10,796 bases of DNA from Chloroflexota bacterium (GCA_005880175.1 VBJR01000051.1:1-10796); one strand, 5' to 3'. Numbered from the stretch's first letter, positions 1 to 6,395 are shown. Numbers and translations are program-made. The notes: generated by a model from the sequence alone, not told the origin.

Positions 1-180
1 CAGCGGTGCTGCCGCCGGGTTGCGGAGGTGGTTGACCACCTGGTGCCCAGGGTGCAGGGCGGGAACGACGACCCGAGCAACCTGCGCTCCCTGTGCGGCG
101 ACTGCCATGCAGCCAGCCATCGGGGCCGCCGTTCGGCAGCGGTGCCGCCGGCTGACCCTCCGGGGCCGCCCGGGTGCTGA
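1..180 (+). CDS. HNH endonuclease, C-terminal fragment (5' end outside window)
   Basis: Reading frame 1 is open from the window edge to TGA at 178-180 (59 residues visible). It contains the core of a zinc-bound HNH nuclease: VVDHLVPRVQGG (residues 10-21), then DDPSNLRSLCGDCHAASH. The Asp-His pair (12-13), the Asn of PSN and the final His are the expected catalytic and metal positions. The CGDC cysteines, with an upstream Cys pair, would hold the structural zinc. Small HNH proteins of this type commonly sit just upstream of the terminase genes in HK97-like phages and help the packaging nuclease, and a terminase small subunit does follow here. The tail after the motif is short, Pro-rich and probably disordered. 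Only the C-terminal part can be judged. Confidence 0.85.
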   Translation, partial: QRCCRRVAEVVDHLVPRVQGGNDDPSNLRSLCGDCHAASHRGRRSAAVPPADPPGPPGC

Positions 181-208
181 CCATCTGACAATGAGTCGAT
201 TTTTTTAA

Positions 209-240
209 TTGACACTTCCCACCGACAGCACGCGTAGGTT
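209..240 (+). promoter_or_regulatory. Possible promoter for terminase small subunit gene
   Basis: A consensus -35 hexamer TTGACA lies at 209-214, after an AT-rich run containing seven T. The best -10 match, TAGGTT (235-240), leaves a 20-nt spacer, longer than the usual 16-19, so the pair is imperfect. The position, about 60 nt upstream of the start codon at 303 and in the only AT-rich gap nearby, favours a promoter. Confidence 0.35.
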
Positions 241-260
241 CGAGACGTGTCTCCGTCGAT

Positions 261-292
261 CGAAAATCTTTTCGCTACCGATGGAGCGAAAA
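261..292 (+). promoter_or_regulatory. Competing inverted repeats just upstream of terS ribosome binding site
   Basis: TTTTCGCT (269-276) and AGCGAAAA (285-292) form a perfect 8-bp inverted repeat with an 8-nt centre, ending two bases before the ribosome binding site GGAGAG (294-299). A second copy of CGAAAA at 261-266 can pair with the same TTTTCG (269-274) across a 2-nt gap, so two hairpins exclude each other. It could be a 24-bp palindromic operator or an RNA hairpin that tunes translation of the terminase small subunit. The pairing is directly visible; the role is inferred. Confidence 0.45.
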
Positions 293-302
293 TGGAGAGA
301 TC

Positions 303-635
303 ATGAGCATTCCGAAGCCGCCGGCCGATTTTTCGGCCTCCTCCAAGACGCTCTGGCGCCAGGTGCTGGAGATCTACGAGCTGAGTGACGCCGAGCTGGT
401 CATCCTGGCCGAGCTGGGCCGCGCGTTGGACCGGGCACGCCAGGCACGGGCCGAGATCGACCGCGCCGGCCTCACGATCGAGGGTCGGTTCGGCCCCCGT
501 GCCAACCCGGCCTGTGCGATCGAGAACCAGGCCGTGATCAGGGCCTCTCGCCTGATGCGCCAGTTGGGCCTCCGCGACCTGGACGACCAGCTTGCGAAGC
601 AGCGGTATGGCGCCACTCGTCCCGAGGTCGTCTGA
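303..635 (+). CDS. Phage terminase small subunit, P27 family
   Basis: 110 aa, ATG start with GGAGAG four bases upstream. The protein is mostly helical: an N-terminal PPADFSASSKTLWRQVLE segment, a DAELVILAELGRALDRARQARAEID helix, a short beta-like stretch (LTIEGRFGPRANPA), then ENQAVIRASRLMRQLGL. This order matches P27-type small terminases, which recognise the packaging site on phage DNA and load the large terminase. The usual partner, the large terminase, does not follow; the next gene is a small Trp-rich protein and then the tape measure gene. The upstream HNH fragment supports a packaging module. Length and motifs look intact, so the protein could be functional with a large subunit encoded elsewhere or supplied by another phage. 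Confidence 0.85.
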   Translation: MSIPKPPADFSASSKTLWRQVLEIYELSDAELVILAELGRALDRARQARAEIDRAGLTIEGRFGPRANPACAIENQAVIRASRLMRQLGLRDLDDQLAKQRYGATRPEVV

Positions 636-637
636 CG

Positions 638-1045
638 GTGCCGCAGTGGCGAGCCGCCCGTCTGCGCCGGCTGGCCGAGGACCAGCACGACGTGCTGCTC
701 GGGTCCATGGGCCTGCTGCTGGAGCGCCGCAGGGTGCCCGGTGGCGGATGGGAGACGTACCCCGACGTCTTGGCCCGCGTGTTCGGCAGCGAGGGAAACG
801 CCCTGGAGCTGTGGAAGTTGCACCGGGTGACGCTGCTGGCCGAAGTCGAGAACGTGGGGGCCAGGCCGGCGGCGTGGTGGTGGTGGGAGGCGCTCGGCGC
901 GCCGATGGAGGAGCCGACCATCGCGGAGCAGCGTGCCTACCTGGGGGCTCACGGCCTGCTCCGTCCCGGCGAACGGCGAGCACTGGCCGCCGAGCGCGTC
1001 TCGTTGGCCCGCCTGATGGCCGGCGCCGGGCCAGGGTCCGTCTAA
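638..1045 (+). CDS. Small Trp-rich phage protein of unknown function
   Basis: 135 aa from a GTG start two bases after the terS stop, with GAGG about 10 nt upstream, so probably co-transcribed and coupled. The N-terminal half is helical and basic (PQWRAARLRRLAEDQHDVLLGSMGLL). The middle has a striking run of four Trp codons (RPAAWWWWEAL). The C-terminal half is EQRAYLGAHGLLRPGERRAL. Small proteins with an RPxxWW core followed by a 'YL..hGLL.p.E' helix are familiar next to terminase genes in actinophages, but I know no assigned function. Context suggests packaging or head assembly. Identity as a real gene is well supported by tight spacing and coding character; the role is unknown. Confidence 0.7.
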   Translation: MPQWRAARLRRLAEDQHDVLLGSMGLLLERRRVPGGGWETYPDVLARVFGSEGNALELWKLHRVTLLAEVENVGARPAAWWWWEALGAPMEEPTIAEQRAYLGAHGLLRPGERRALAAERVSLARLMAGAGPGSV

Positions 1046-1159
1046 TCGATTCTCCGGGGCCGGACGGTCCCGACCGGGGACCGAGCCGCCCGGCGCCCGA
1101 TCGCCCCGTGAGGGCCGCCTGAGAAGCCCGCCAAGCGCTTATCCAGCGGAATAGCAGCG

Positions 1160-1217
1160 GTCAAGGTTAGCTCTACTCTGTACGTCCCTACTTGACTAAC
1201 TCCGGTACCCTGAGTGC
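1160..1217 (+). promoter_or_regulatory. AT-richer gap before tape measure gene; possible promoter for a leaderless start
   Basis: The 172-nt gap after the Trp-rich gene becomes less GC-rich near its end. TACCCT at 1206-1211 fits an actinobacterial -10 box and lies 7 nt before the GTG at 1218, as expected if transcription begins on the start codon. No good -35 is visible at 16-18 nt spacing. TTGACT at 1192-1197 is too close to be its partner. GTCAAG (1160-1165) and CTTGAC (1191-1196) form an inverted repeat, as do GTTAG (1166-1170) and CTAAC (1196-1200), which may mark an operator. Weak evidence. Confidence 0.3.
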
Positions 1218-4200
1218 GTGCCGACGCTGAGCCAGAGTGAGGTCTCGATCCTGCTGAAGGCCGAGCTTGCCGGGGAACAGGCGTACGCCGAGCAAGCCGC
1301 ACTCCTTCGCAGCGTCGAGGCAGAGGCGGGCCGGACGTCTGACTCGCTCGATCGCGTCGCCAAGGCGTCCGGCATGTCGCGGGACGAGACGGAGAAGTTG
1401 GCACCCTCCCTTCAGCGTCTACAGGGCGATCTCGCTGGCGCTCGCACGGAGGCTACGGCGTTCCGTGCGCGGCTGGAAGAGGCGGGCGTCAGTGGCCGAG
1501 CGGCAGACGACGCGGTCTCGCGTCTGTTCACGACGTTGGCCCGCCGTGGCGTCGTCGCGGACCTGGCCGTGGAGCTGAGCCGGTTGGACCTGGGAGGCCG
1601 TGACCTTGCCAGAACTGCCGGTTCTGTCGCCGCGGCGTTGATCTCTGCGACCGACGCGGCGGACCGTGCCGGCGGGGCCGGTGGCGGCGGCGGGTTCGGC
1701 GGTCTGTTGGCAACGTTCGGCAAGCTCGGCCCCGTCTTCACCGCGATCGGCGGCGCCGCGATACCAGTGCTCATCGGCTCATTGGTAGCTTTGGCAGCGA
1801 TCCTCGGCCCAATCATCTTTATGACCGTCACCTGGACCGCCGTAACCGCCGCGTTCACAGTCGGCTTGACTGGCCTGCTGGCTGTGGTCGCGCTCGGCGT
1901 TGGCGCGTTCGCGGCGCTCGGTCTCGGCGTGGCACTGCTGGCCGAACGCCAGTTCACGAACGCGCAGCAGGCGGCTACACAGCTAGCCGCGGCGCAGACT
2001 GCGTTGACGTCCGCGACCAACGCGCATGACAGTGCGGTTCGCAGTCTCCAGAGTGCAGAGGCGGGACTGACAGCCGGCCGCGCGCCCACCGTGGCCCAGG
2101 CAAACGCCATTGCATCGGCCCAGGTTCAGGTAGCCGCTACCGCGACCGCGCTAGCTGCGGCTCACAATAACCTCGCCTTCGCTCAGGCAGAGGTCGCTCG
2201 GACCGGAACCAACGTCATCGACCCGTTGGCCGCTATCAAGGACCACCTACAGTCAGTCGCGCTCGTGCTTGGACAGCAGGCATACCCGTTGCTGGTCCAG
2301 ATGGCGCAGGCCGCCGACAGGCTGGTAAAGCCGCTCCAGGATGCAGGCTCGGCACTGATAACGTATCTCGGTGGCAGGCTGCCCGACCTGCTCGGCGTAG
2401 GCGCTCGGGCTGTGACGGTCTTCAGTGAATCGTTCGGTCCGCTCGTGCCGATCTTCCGAGAGTTCCTTGACGAGACGCTTGTCCTCTCTCCGACGTTCCT
2501 CGAACTGTTCAGAATTTTCGGCGGGTTCGCTGTCGGAGCCATTCACGGCTTGCTCGACAACCTGTTGCGACTGTCAATCTGGTTCGCGACGACGTTCCCT
2601 GAAAACTCGCACGTCGTCATGGATGGCTTCGATGCGTTGGGGCGTGGCGTGCAGGCATTCGCGGCGACGGCGGCCCGGCTGGTAAGCTGGATCGTCGAGA
2701 ACTGGCCGTCTATCACTGCGGCGGCACAGGCGACCTTTGACACGATCGGCAACCTGTTCAGTCTGCTGGGGCAAGGTGCGCACGAGATCGTGCCAGTCAT
2801 CAGGGTTGCGCTCGCTACCCTGGGCGGCGCGTTCGAACTCGTCGGCCTGCTGGTTCAGGCGCTCAGCGGCCACCAGCGCGAGCTACAGCTAATCCTGGTC
2901 GCGGTCGGAGCCATCATCGGCATCGTCATTGCGGCCCTTATCGGCGTGGCGGCCGCCATCGTCGCGGCCATCGCCGTTGTGCTTGCCATCGGCATCGCGC
3001 TCATCTGGATGTACGATCGGTTCCGGGAGGTGAATGACTTCCTGTCGAAGAACTTCACGGCGACCTGGAACAGTTTGCGTGAGGTCGCGAAGTTGGCCGC
3101 CGATGACGTCGTGACCGCTTGGCAGTTCGCGCTCGGCGCGACGGAGAACGCTTTTCACTCGATCCATGATGCGGCCGTCAACTGGATGAGCGCCGCGCGT
3201 GACAACGTGGTCGGCATCGCGCAGGGCATCGCGAGTTCGGTCGGCGGTGCGTTCTCCGCGGTCGGCTCAGCCATCCACGGCGATCTCGAACAAGCGAGAA
3301 CGATCCTGGACTCGTTCATCAGCACTGTTGACCGCGCGCTCGGCATCGGCGTGCCGCAGATTCCCGAGTTCGCGGGCGGCGGACTGGTGCCGGGTTCTGG
3401 CACCAGTGACAGTGTGCTCGGCCTGCTGACGCCCGGCGAGGGCATCTTGACGCGCGGCGCCGTGTCGGCGATCGGCGGTCCGGGTGCAGTCGTGGCGTTG
3501 AACGCGAGCACGCCGCGCTTTGCGGGCGGCGGGGTCGTTGGCTTGCTGACCGGAGGCGCCCAGGCAGTCGCCGGTAGCGCGCTCGGCGGGCTGTCGGGCT
3601 TTGCTGGCCAGATTGTCGGCGGTCTTGGTAAGGACGTGCTCTCCGCGCTGGTGGACTGGCTCGGGAGCCACGTTACCAACCTGTTCGGCGGCGGCGGGAC
3701 GTCTGTCGGCGGCAACGTCATGGGTTGGATCTTGCAGGCCATCGCGGCCACCGGAGTACCCGCGTCCTGGGCGGCTGGACTGGCAACCATCATTCAGCAC
3801 GAGTCCGGAGGCTCGAACACGATTTACAACCTGACCGACAGCAACGCTCTGGCAGGAAATCCGAGCTTGGGCCTGATGCAGCTCACGCTTTCCAACATGG
3901 CGGCTTTCGGTGGTATCACCACTGATCCGGTCCTCCAGATCGTCGAAGGTATTCGATATATCATCAGCCGTTACCAGTCGATCGAGTCCGTTCCCGGTGT
4001 CGCGAGCATCACGGCCGGCGGCCCGTATCGGCCGTACGATCGCGGTGGCTGGCTCATGCCGGGCGGCAAGGCGGTTAACCTGAGCGGACGGCCCGAGTAC
4101 GTGCTGAACCCTGACCAGACGGCAGCGGGGGCCGGTGGCAACACGTACATCATCAATGCGCCGCTCGGCGGGATCACGGCCGAGGTGGTCGCCGAAATCC

Positions 4201-4244
4201 AGCGCAAGGCCGACTGGCACAGTCGAACGGGTCACTTCTCGTGA
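1218..4244 (+). CDS. Phage tail tape measure protein with lytic transglycosylase-like domain
   Basis: 1008 aa. The protein fixes tail length and is carried into the target envelope during infection; the C-terminal enzyme-like domain is expected to open peptidoglycan. Visible layout: helical N-terminus (about 1-150); Gly-rich linker; long hydrophobic zone (about 161-242); Ala/Gln-rich coiled-coil zone (about 247-331); second hydrophobic zone (about 558-599); two FAGGG motifs (718 and 768), the first followed by LLTPGEGILTRGAV, which is typical of tape measure C-termini; an SLT-like domain with ATIIQHESGG (catalytic-type Glu 862) and SLGLMQ (883-888); then RGGWLMPGGKAVNLSGRPEYVLNP near the end. 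The GTG start has no clear ribosome binding site, so translation may be leaderless. No tail chaperone or tail tube gene precedes it, which is unusual. Family call is firm; integrity looks complete. Confidence 0.92.
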   Translation: MPTLSQSEVSILLKAELAGEQAYAEQAALLRSVEAEAGRTSDSLDRVAKASGMSRDETEKLAPSLQRLQGDLAGARTEATAFRARLEEAGVSGRAADDAVSRLFTTLARRGVVADLAVELSRLDLGGRDLARTAGSVAAALISATDAADRAGGAGGGGGFGGLLATFGKLGPVFTAIGGAAIPVLIGSLVALAAILGPIIFMTVTWTAVTAAFTVGLTGLLAVVALGVGAFAALGLGVALLAERQFTNAQQAATQLAAAQTALTSATNAHDSAVRSLQSAEAGLTAGRAPTVAQANAIASAQVQVAATATALAAAHNNLAFAQAEVARTGTNVIDPLAAIKDHLQSVALVLGQQAYPLLVQMAQAADRLVKPLQDAGSALITYLGGRLPDLLGVGARAVTVFSESFGPLVPIFREFLDETLVLSPTFLELFRIFGGFAVGAIHGLLDNLLRLSIWFATTFPENSHVVMDGFDALGRGVQAFAATAARLVSWIVENWPSITAAAQATFDTIGNLFSLLGQGAHEIVPVIRVALATLGGAFELVGLLVQALSGHQRELQLILVAVGAIIGIVIAALIGVAAAIVAAIAVVLAIGIALIWMYDRFREVNDFLSKNFTATWNSLREVAKLAADDVVTAWQFALGATENAFHSIHDAAVNWMSAARDNVVGIAQGIASSVGGAFSAVGSAIHGDLEQARTILDSFISTVDRALGIGVPQIPEFAGGGLVPGSGTSDSVLGLLTPGEGILTRGAVSAIGGPGAVVALNASTPRFAGGGVVGLLTGGAQAVAGSALGGLSGFAGQIVGGLGKDVLSALVDWLGSHVTNLFGGGGTSVGGNVMGWILQAIAATGVPASWAAGLATIIQHESGGSNTIYNLTDSNALAGNPSLGLMQLTLSNMAAFGGITTDPVLQIVEGIRYIISRYQSIESVPGVASITAGGPYRPYDRGGWLMPGGKAVNLSGRPEYVLNPDQTAAGAGGNTYIINAPLGGITAEVVAEIQRKADWHSRTGHFS

Positions 4245-4256
4245 GCCGCCCATCCT

Positions 4257-4287
4257 GGCGCCGACTGCCGGTAGGCGGTCCGGCGCC
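4257..4287 (+). terminator. Strong GC hairpin after tape measure gene
   Basis: Twelve nt after the stop codon, GGCGCCG (4257-4263) pairs with CGGCGCC (4281-4287). The stem continues as ACTGCC (4264-4269) with GGCGGT (4274-4279) around a GGTA loop, with one bulged C and one G-T pair. That is 13 pairs in 31 nt. No U-tract follows, so it could be a weak terminator, an mRNA 3'-end stabiliser, or a spacer separating the large gene from the next one. Confidence 0.45.
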
Positions 4288-4322
4288 CACAGAACCCCGT
4301 AGCGGCCGTCACAGGCCGTCTG

Positions 4323-4742
4323 GTGGCGCGTAGCGTGCCATCCGTCGAGGTCAAGGGCGTTGACGCTGCGCTGGCTCGCATTGCCCGTGTGCAGGCGGCC
4401 GTCCCGCTGGAGGCTGGCGCCGCGATGCGGGCGGCTGGCGAGTTCCTTGCGGACGTCGCGGAGGTCGAGGCGCCCAAGCGGACTGGCCGGCTGGCAAGCT
4501 CGATCCATGTCAGCGGACCGTATCGCGGCGCGAACACGATCAGCGTACGGGTTGCAACCGGTCGGCTGAGGTACGCGCAAATCCAGCACTGGAGGGAGCG
4601 GAGCAAGAGCGGGCTTCCGGTTCACTACAGCACGCCAGGCACCGGCCGGTTCTTCCTCTGGGGGCCGAAGTTGAGGCTTGAAGCTGCCGTCAAGGCACAG
4701 ATTGCCGGTGCGGTCGTGGCAGCCGTCGAGGCGCAACGGTGA
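4323..4742 (+). CDS. HK97 gp10-like head-tail / minor tail protein
   Basis: 139 aa. The signature APKRTGRLASSI (residues 50-61), then alternating beta segments (IHVSGPY, TISVRVATG), RYAQIQHW and a C-terminal helix (LEAAVKAQIAGAVVAAVEA), match the HK97 gp10 family. Members act at the head-tail connection or as tail completion proteins. In ordinary siphophages this gene lies before the tail tube and tape measure genes; here it follows the tape measure gene, so the order is rearranged or the gene was brought together by deletion. GTG 4323 is taken as start (AGG at 4313-4315). GTG 4335, giving MPSVEVKG with GGTGG 8 nt upstream, is equally possible. Confidence 0.7.
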   Translation: MARSVPSVEVKGVDAALARIARVQAAVPLEAGAAMRAAGEFLADVAEVEAPKRTGRLASSIHVSGPYRGANTISVRVATGRLRYAQIQHWRERSKSGLPVHYSTPGTGRFFLWGPKLRLEAAVKAQIAGAVVAAVEAQR

Positions 4743-4744
4743 CC

Positions 4745-4906
4745 ATGCTCGACGCTCTCAAAGAGCAGCAGGCCGCCTACGAGCTGGCCCGACTGCTGTA
4801 CGACCTGGCGCCCGGCGAGACGACGTTCGAGCGTCTGCTGGCGGCTCGCCGCGCGGCGCTGGAAGCGGCTGGACTGGACCCGGCGCAACCGGATGGTGCG
4901 ACGTGA
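4745..4906 (+). CDS. Small hypothetical protein (53 aa)
   Basis: ATG at 4745, two bases after the gp10-like stop; the ORF ends in TGA at 4904-4906, overlapping the next GTG (GTGA). The sequence is charged and helical: KEQQAAYELARLLYDLAP, GETTFERLLAARRAALEAAGLDP. The tight spacing on both sides argues for a real gene in the same transcript. I do not recognise a family. By position it may be a small phage assembly or accessory protein. The GAGG at 4728-4731 is a distant ribosome site, so coupling to the upstream gene is likely. Confidence 0.5.
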   Translation: MLDALKEQQAAYELARLLYDLAPGETTFERLLAARRAALEAAGLDPAQPDGAT

Positions 4907-5181
4907 CCGACCGTCGCAGTCGCGAAGCCGTCGCGGCTGGCATGTTGGAGCTGACCCGCCTAGCTGGGCTTCATGGTGGTGACGCGAACCCGGGGGCGAG
5001 TCTGGTCGAGCTGCTGGACGCCATCGCGGACCGCGAGCTGCGGTCAGTGGCGCTTTGTCTGCTGGCGACGGTCGAGGCCGGACTGGCGATGGACCTGGCA
5101 CCGCCCGTGGGACAGACGCGGAGCGAGCGGCGAGCCGCCGAGCGCGAATGGCGGAAGCGGCGCCGCTCGCCGTCGAACTGA
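4903..5181 (+). CDS. Hypothetical protein (92 aa), charged helical
   Basis: GTG at 4903 overlaps the preceding stop by 4 bp. The protein has an acidic to neutral N-terminal helical part (AVAAGMLELTRLAGLHGGDANPGASLVELLDAIADREL), a hydrophobic helix (RSVALCLLATVEAGLAMDLA) and a very basic tail (RSERRAAEREWRKRRRSPS) that could bind nucleic acid. No family recognised. The overlap with the 53-aa ORF and high third-position GC support coding. It ends the run of tightly packed phage genes; the structured leader of the zinc-ribbon gene follows. Confidence 0.55.
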   Translation: MTDRRSREAVAAGMLELTRLAGLHGGDANPGASLVELLDAIADRELRSVALCLLATVEAGLAMDLAPPVGQTRSERRAAEREWRKRRRSPSN

Positions 5182-5240
5182 ACCGCTGTACCCCGCTGCT
5201 CCATGCGCTGAGGTAAGCTGACCGCAACTTCACTCGGACC

Positions 5241-5268
5241 CGCGATCCACAGTGACCCTGAAATCGCG
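5241..5268 (+). repeat. 6-bp inverted repeat in intergenic gap
   Basis: CGCGAT (5241-5246) and ATCGCG (5263-5268) are a perfect inverted repeat around 16 nt, in the otherwise plain first half of the 5182-5426 gap. No convincing promoter hexamer pair was seen here, so the structured RNA downstream may be carried on read-through transcripts from the genes before it. Confidence 0.25.
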
Positions 5269-5306
5269 TGAGGCGGTGGCACGGTGAGCCCGAACCGCAG
5301 TCCGCG

Positions 5307-5414
5307 TCCTGGTGGATGAATCGTCCGGTCTGGCTGGACCGGGCAGCCAACTGAGTCTGGCTGGACTCGGACGATTCCCGGCTGTCGCCGGGGCAGATTC
5401 ATCTACTAGGGAGG
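5307..5414 (+). promoter_or_regulatory. Predicted RNA switch sequestering the ribosome binding site of the zinc-ribbon gene
   Basis: Positions 5307-5322 can pair without interruption with 5396-5411: 16 pairs, 3 of them G-U. This covers the first bases of the ribosome binding site GGGAGG (5409-5414). Inside are three hairpins: GGTC-TGGCTG-GACC (5327-5340), AGTC-TGGCTG-GACT (5354-5367) and CCCGGC-TGTC-GCCGGG (5377-5392). In an alternative fold, GAATCGTCC (5318-5326) pairs perfectly with GGACGATTC (5369-5377). This uses part of the same 5' strand and leaves the ribosome site free. Two mutually exclusive folds, one masking the start region, are the hallmark of a riboswitch, protein-controlled leader or attenuator. 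I do not recognise a known class. The pairing is read from sequence; the function is inferred. Confidence 0.55.
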
Positions 5415-5426
5415 CAAATAGTTGAT

Positions 5427-6380
5427 GTGCAACAGCCCGAAGCCGTCTGGCCCGCCCACCGGGACCGGTGTCTCGCCTACAAGAAGCCCAAGATCCGGTA
5501 TGCCAACCGGGCAGAGGCCGAGCGCGCCCGTACATCCTTTCGTCGCAAAGGGGGTGATCGGGAGGTGGGCATCTTTCGATGCACGGCTTGCCATTGCTTC
5601 CACCTCGGTCATCCGCCCGCTGGCGGTGCTGGTGCTGCGGAGCGCGACCTGATGTCCGCCGAGACGACCGACCTGGAGGCCGGGCCGACCTTCCCCGCGA
5701 GCTGGGGCCAGCCACCGGCAGACGCGCGCGAGCGGGTCGCCTGGCTCCGTGACCGGATCAGCTCGGCCGGCGGTCGCATCCGCGTCGTCCACGGCGAGGA
5801 GCACGCGGTTCCGCCGGACGGCGGCTATCGGTCCGGCTACGGCGGCCGGCGGACGCTGCCGGGTCGGCTCGCCCGTCAGCTCGTGGAGCTAGCCAGGCTG
5901 GCCGAGGAGCCGACCGCGACCATGAGCGGCATGGACGCGCGGCGCGCGCTGGAGCGCTTGTACGCGGGGCCTCTGACCGGAGGCGAGGGAGGCTCGAACG
6001 GCGGGAACACGGGCGGCTTGCTCGCTGGACCGCTGCCCGTCCACAGCACGGAGACGAGCGATTCGACCTGGCCCGGCGGGCAGAGTCAGGTAGCCAAGCT
6101 CGGCCCCAGCCCGACGCACACCAAGCTGTCCGCGATCTCCGCGTGGGCCGACCCGACGGCCGAGACGTCGCATCGGTACGTGCACCACTTCGTGGACCAC
6201 ACGGGCCGCATCGGACCCGCCAGCGTGCAAGCGGCCAAGCTCGGCATCGAGCACCTGAACGGCCCGCGCTCGAAACAGACCACCCCGGAATCGGACCGGA
6301 TCGGCGTGCACCGGCACTTGGCCCGGCACCTGCAGGATGCAGGCCGCCCGGTGCCTCCTCTGGAAGACCTGACCGACTGA
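5427..6380 (+). CDS. Zinc-ribbon phage protein fused to a His-rich C-terminal segment
   Basis: 317 aa from GTG 5427. Residues 1-65 form a small zinc-ribbon module common in actinophages: H11 and C15, basic KKPKIRYANRAEAERARTSFRRKGG, then FRCTACHCFHLGH with C52, C55, H59 and H62 as likely ligands. Residues 76-232 are unassigned, with a low-complexity linker (about 185-230). Residues 233-317 contain HRYVHHFVDHTGRIGPASVQAAKLG and DRIGVHRHLARHLQDAGRPVPPL. This resembles a short segment I recall from phage head-maturation proteins, but I cannot name its family. The SD-to-GTG distance (12 nt) is long, and the start region TTGATGTG offers TTG and ATG in another frame, whose ORF ends as TGATG at 5650-5654, where an in-frame ATG (5652) has GGAG upstream. 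The C-terminal 242 aa may therefore also be made separately. The 5427 frame has the high third-position GC. Confidence 0.7.
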   Translation: MQQPEAVWPAHRDRCLAYKKPKIRYANRAEAERARTSFRRKGGDREVGIFRCTACHCFHLGHPPAGGAGAAERDLMSAETTDLEAGPTFPASWGQPPADARERVAWLRDRISSAGGRIRVVHGEEHAVPPDGGYRSGYGGRRTLPGRLARQLVELARLAEEPTATMSGMDARRALERLYAGPLTGGEGGSNGGNTGGLLAGPLPVHSTETSDSTWPGGQSQVAKLGPSPTHTKLSAISAWADPTAETSHRYVHHFVDHTGRIGPASVQAAKLGIEHLNGPRSKQTTPESDRIGVHRHLARHLQDAGRPVPPLEDLTD

Positions 6381-6395
6381 ATCGAACCTCCGAGG

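Noticed and set aside
236..245. GGTTCGAGAC resembling a tRNA T-loop upstream of terS
   Set aside because: Flanks do not pair as a T-arm and no other tRNA arms are present.
1412..2110. 232-codon minus-strand frame within the tape measure gene
   Set aside because: Ala/Pro/Arg-rich shadow of the Ala-rich sense protein; no start context or motifs.
3267..4736. 489-codon open frame on the minus strand opposite the tape measure and gp10-like genes
   Set aside because: Low-complexity Arg/Asp/His-rich translation without domains. It mirrors the high third-position GC of the sense genes and is a shadow frame.
5425..5652. 76-codon frame starting at ATG 5425 (or TTG 5422) with better ribosome-site spacing than the annotated GTG
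   Set aside because: Its translation is Ser/Pro/Arg low complexity, while the 5427 frame contains the zinc-ribbon ligands; kept only as a note on start ambiguity.
6379..6388. Minus-strand GGTTCGATTC, like a tRNA T-loop, at the right edge of the phage genes (possible attachment site in a tRNA)
   Set aside because: The flanking bases do not form a T-stem or acceptor stem, and no matching copy was found elsewhere in the window.
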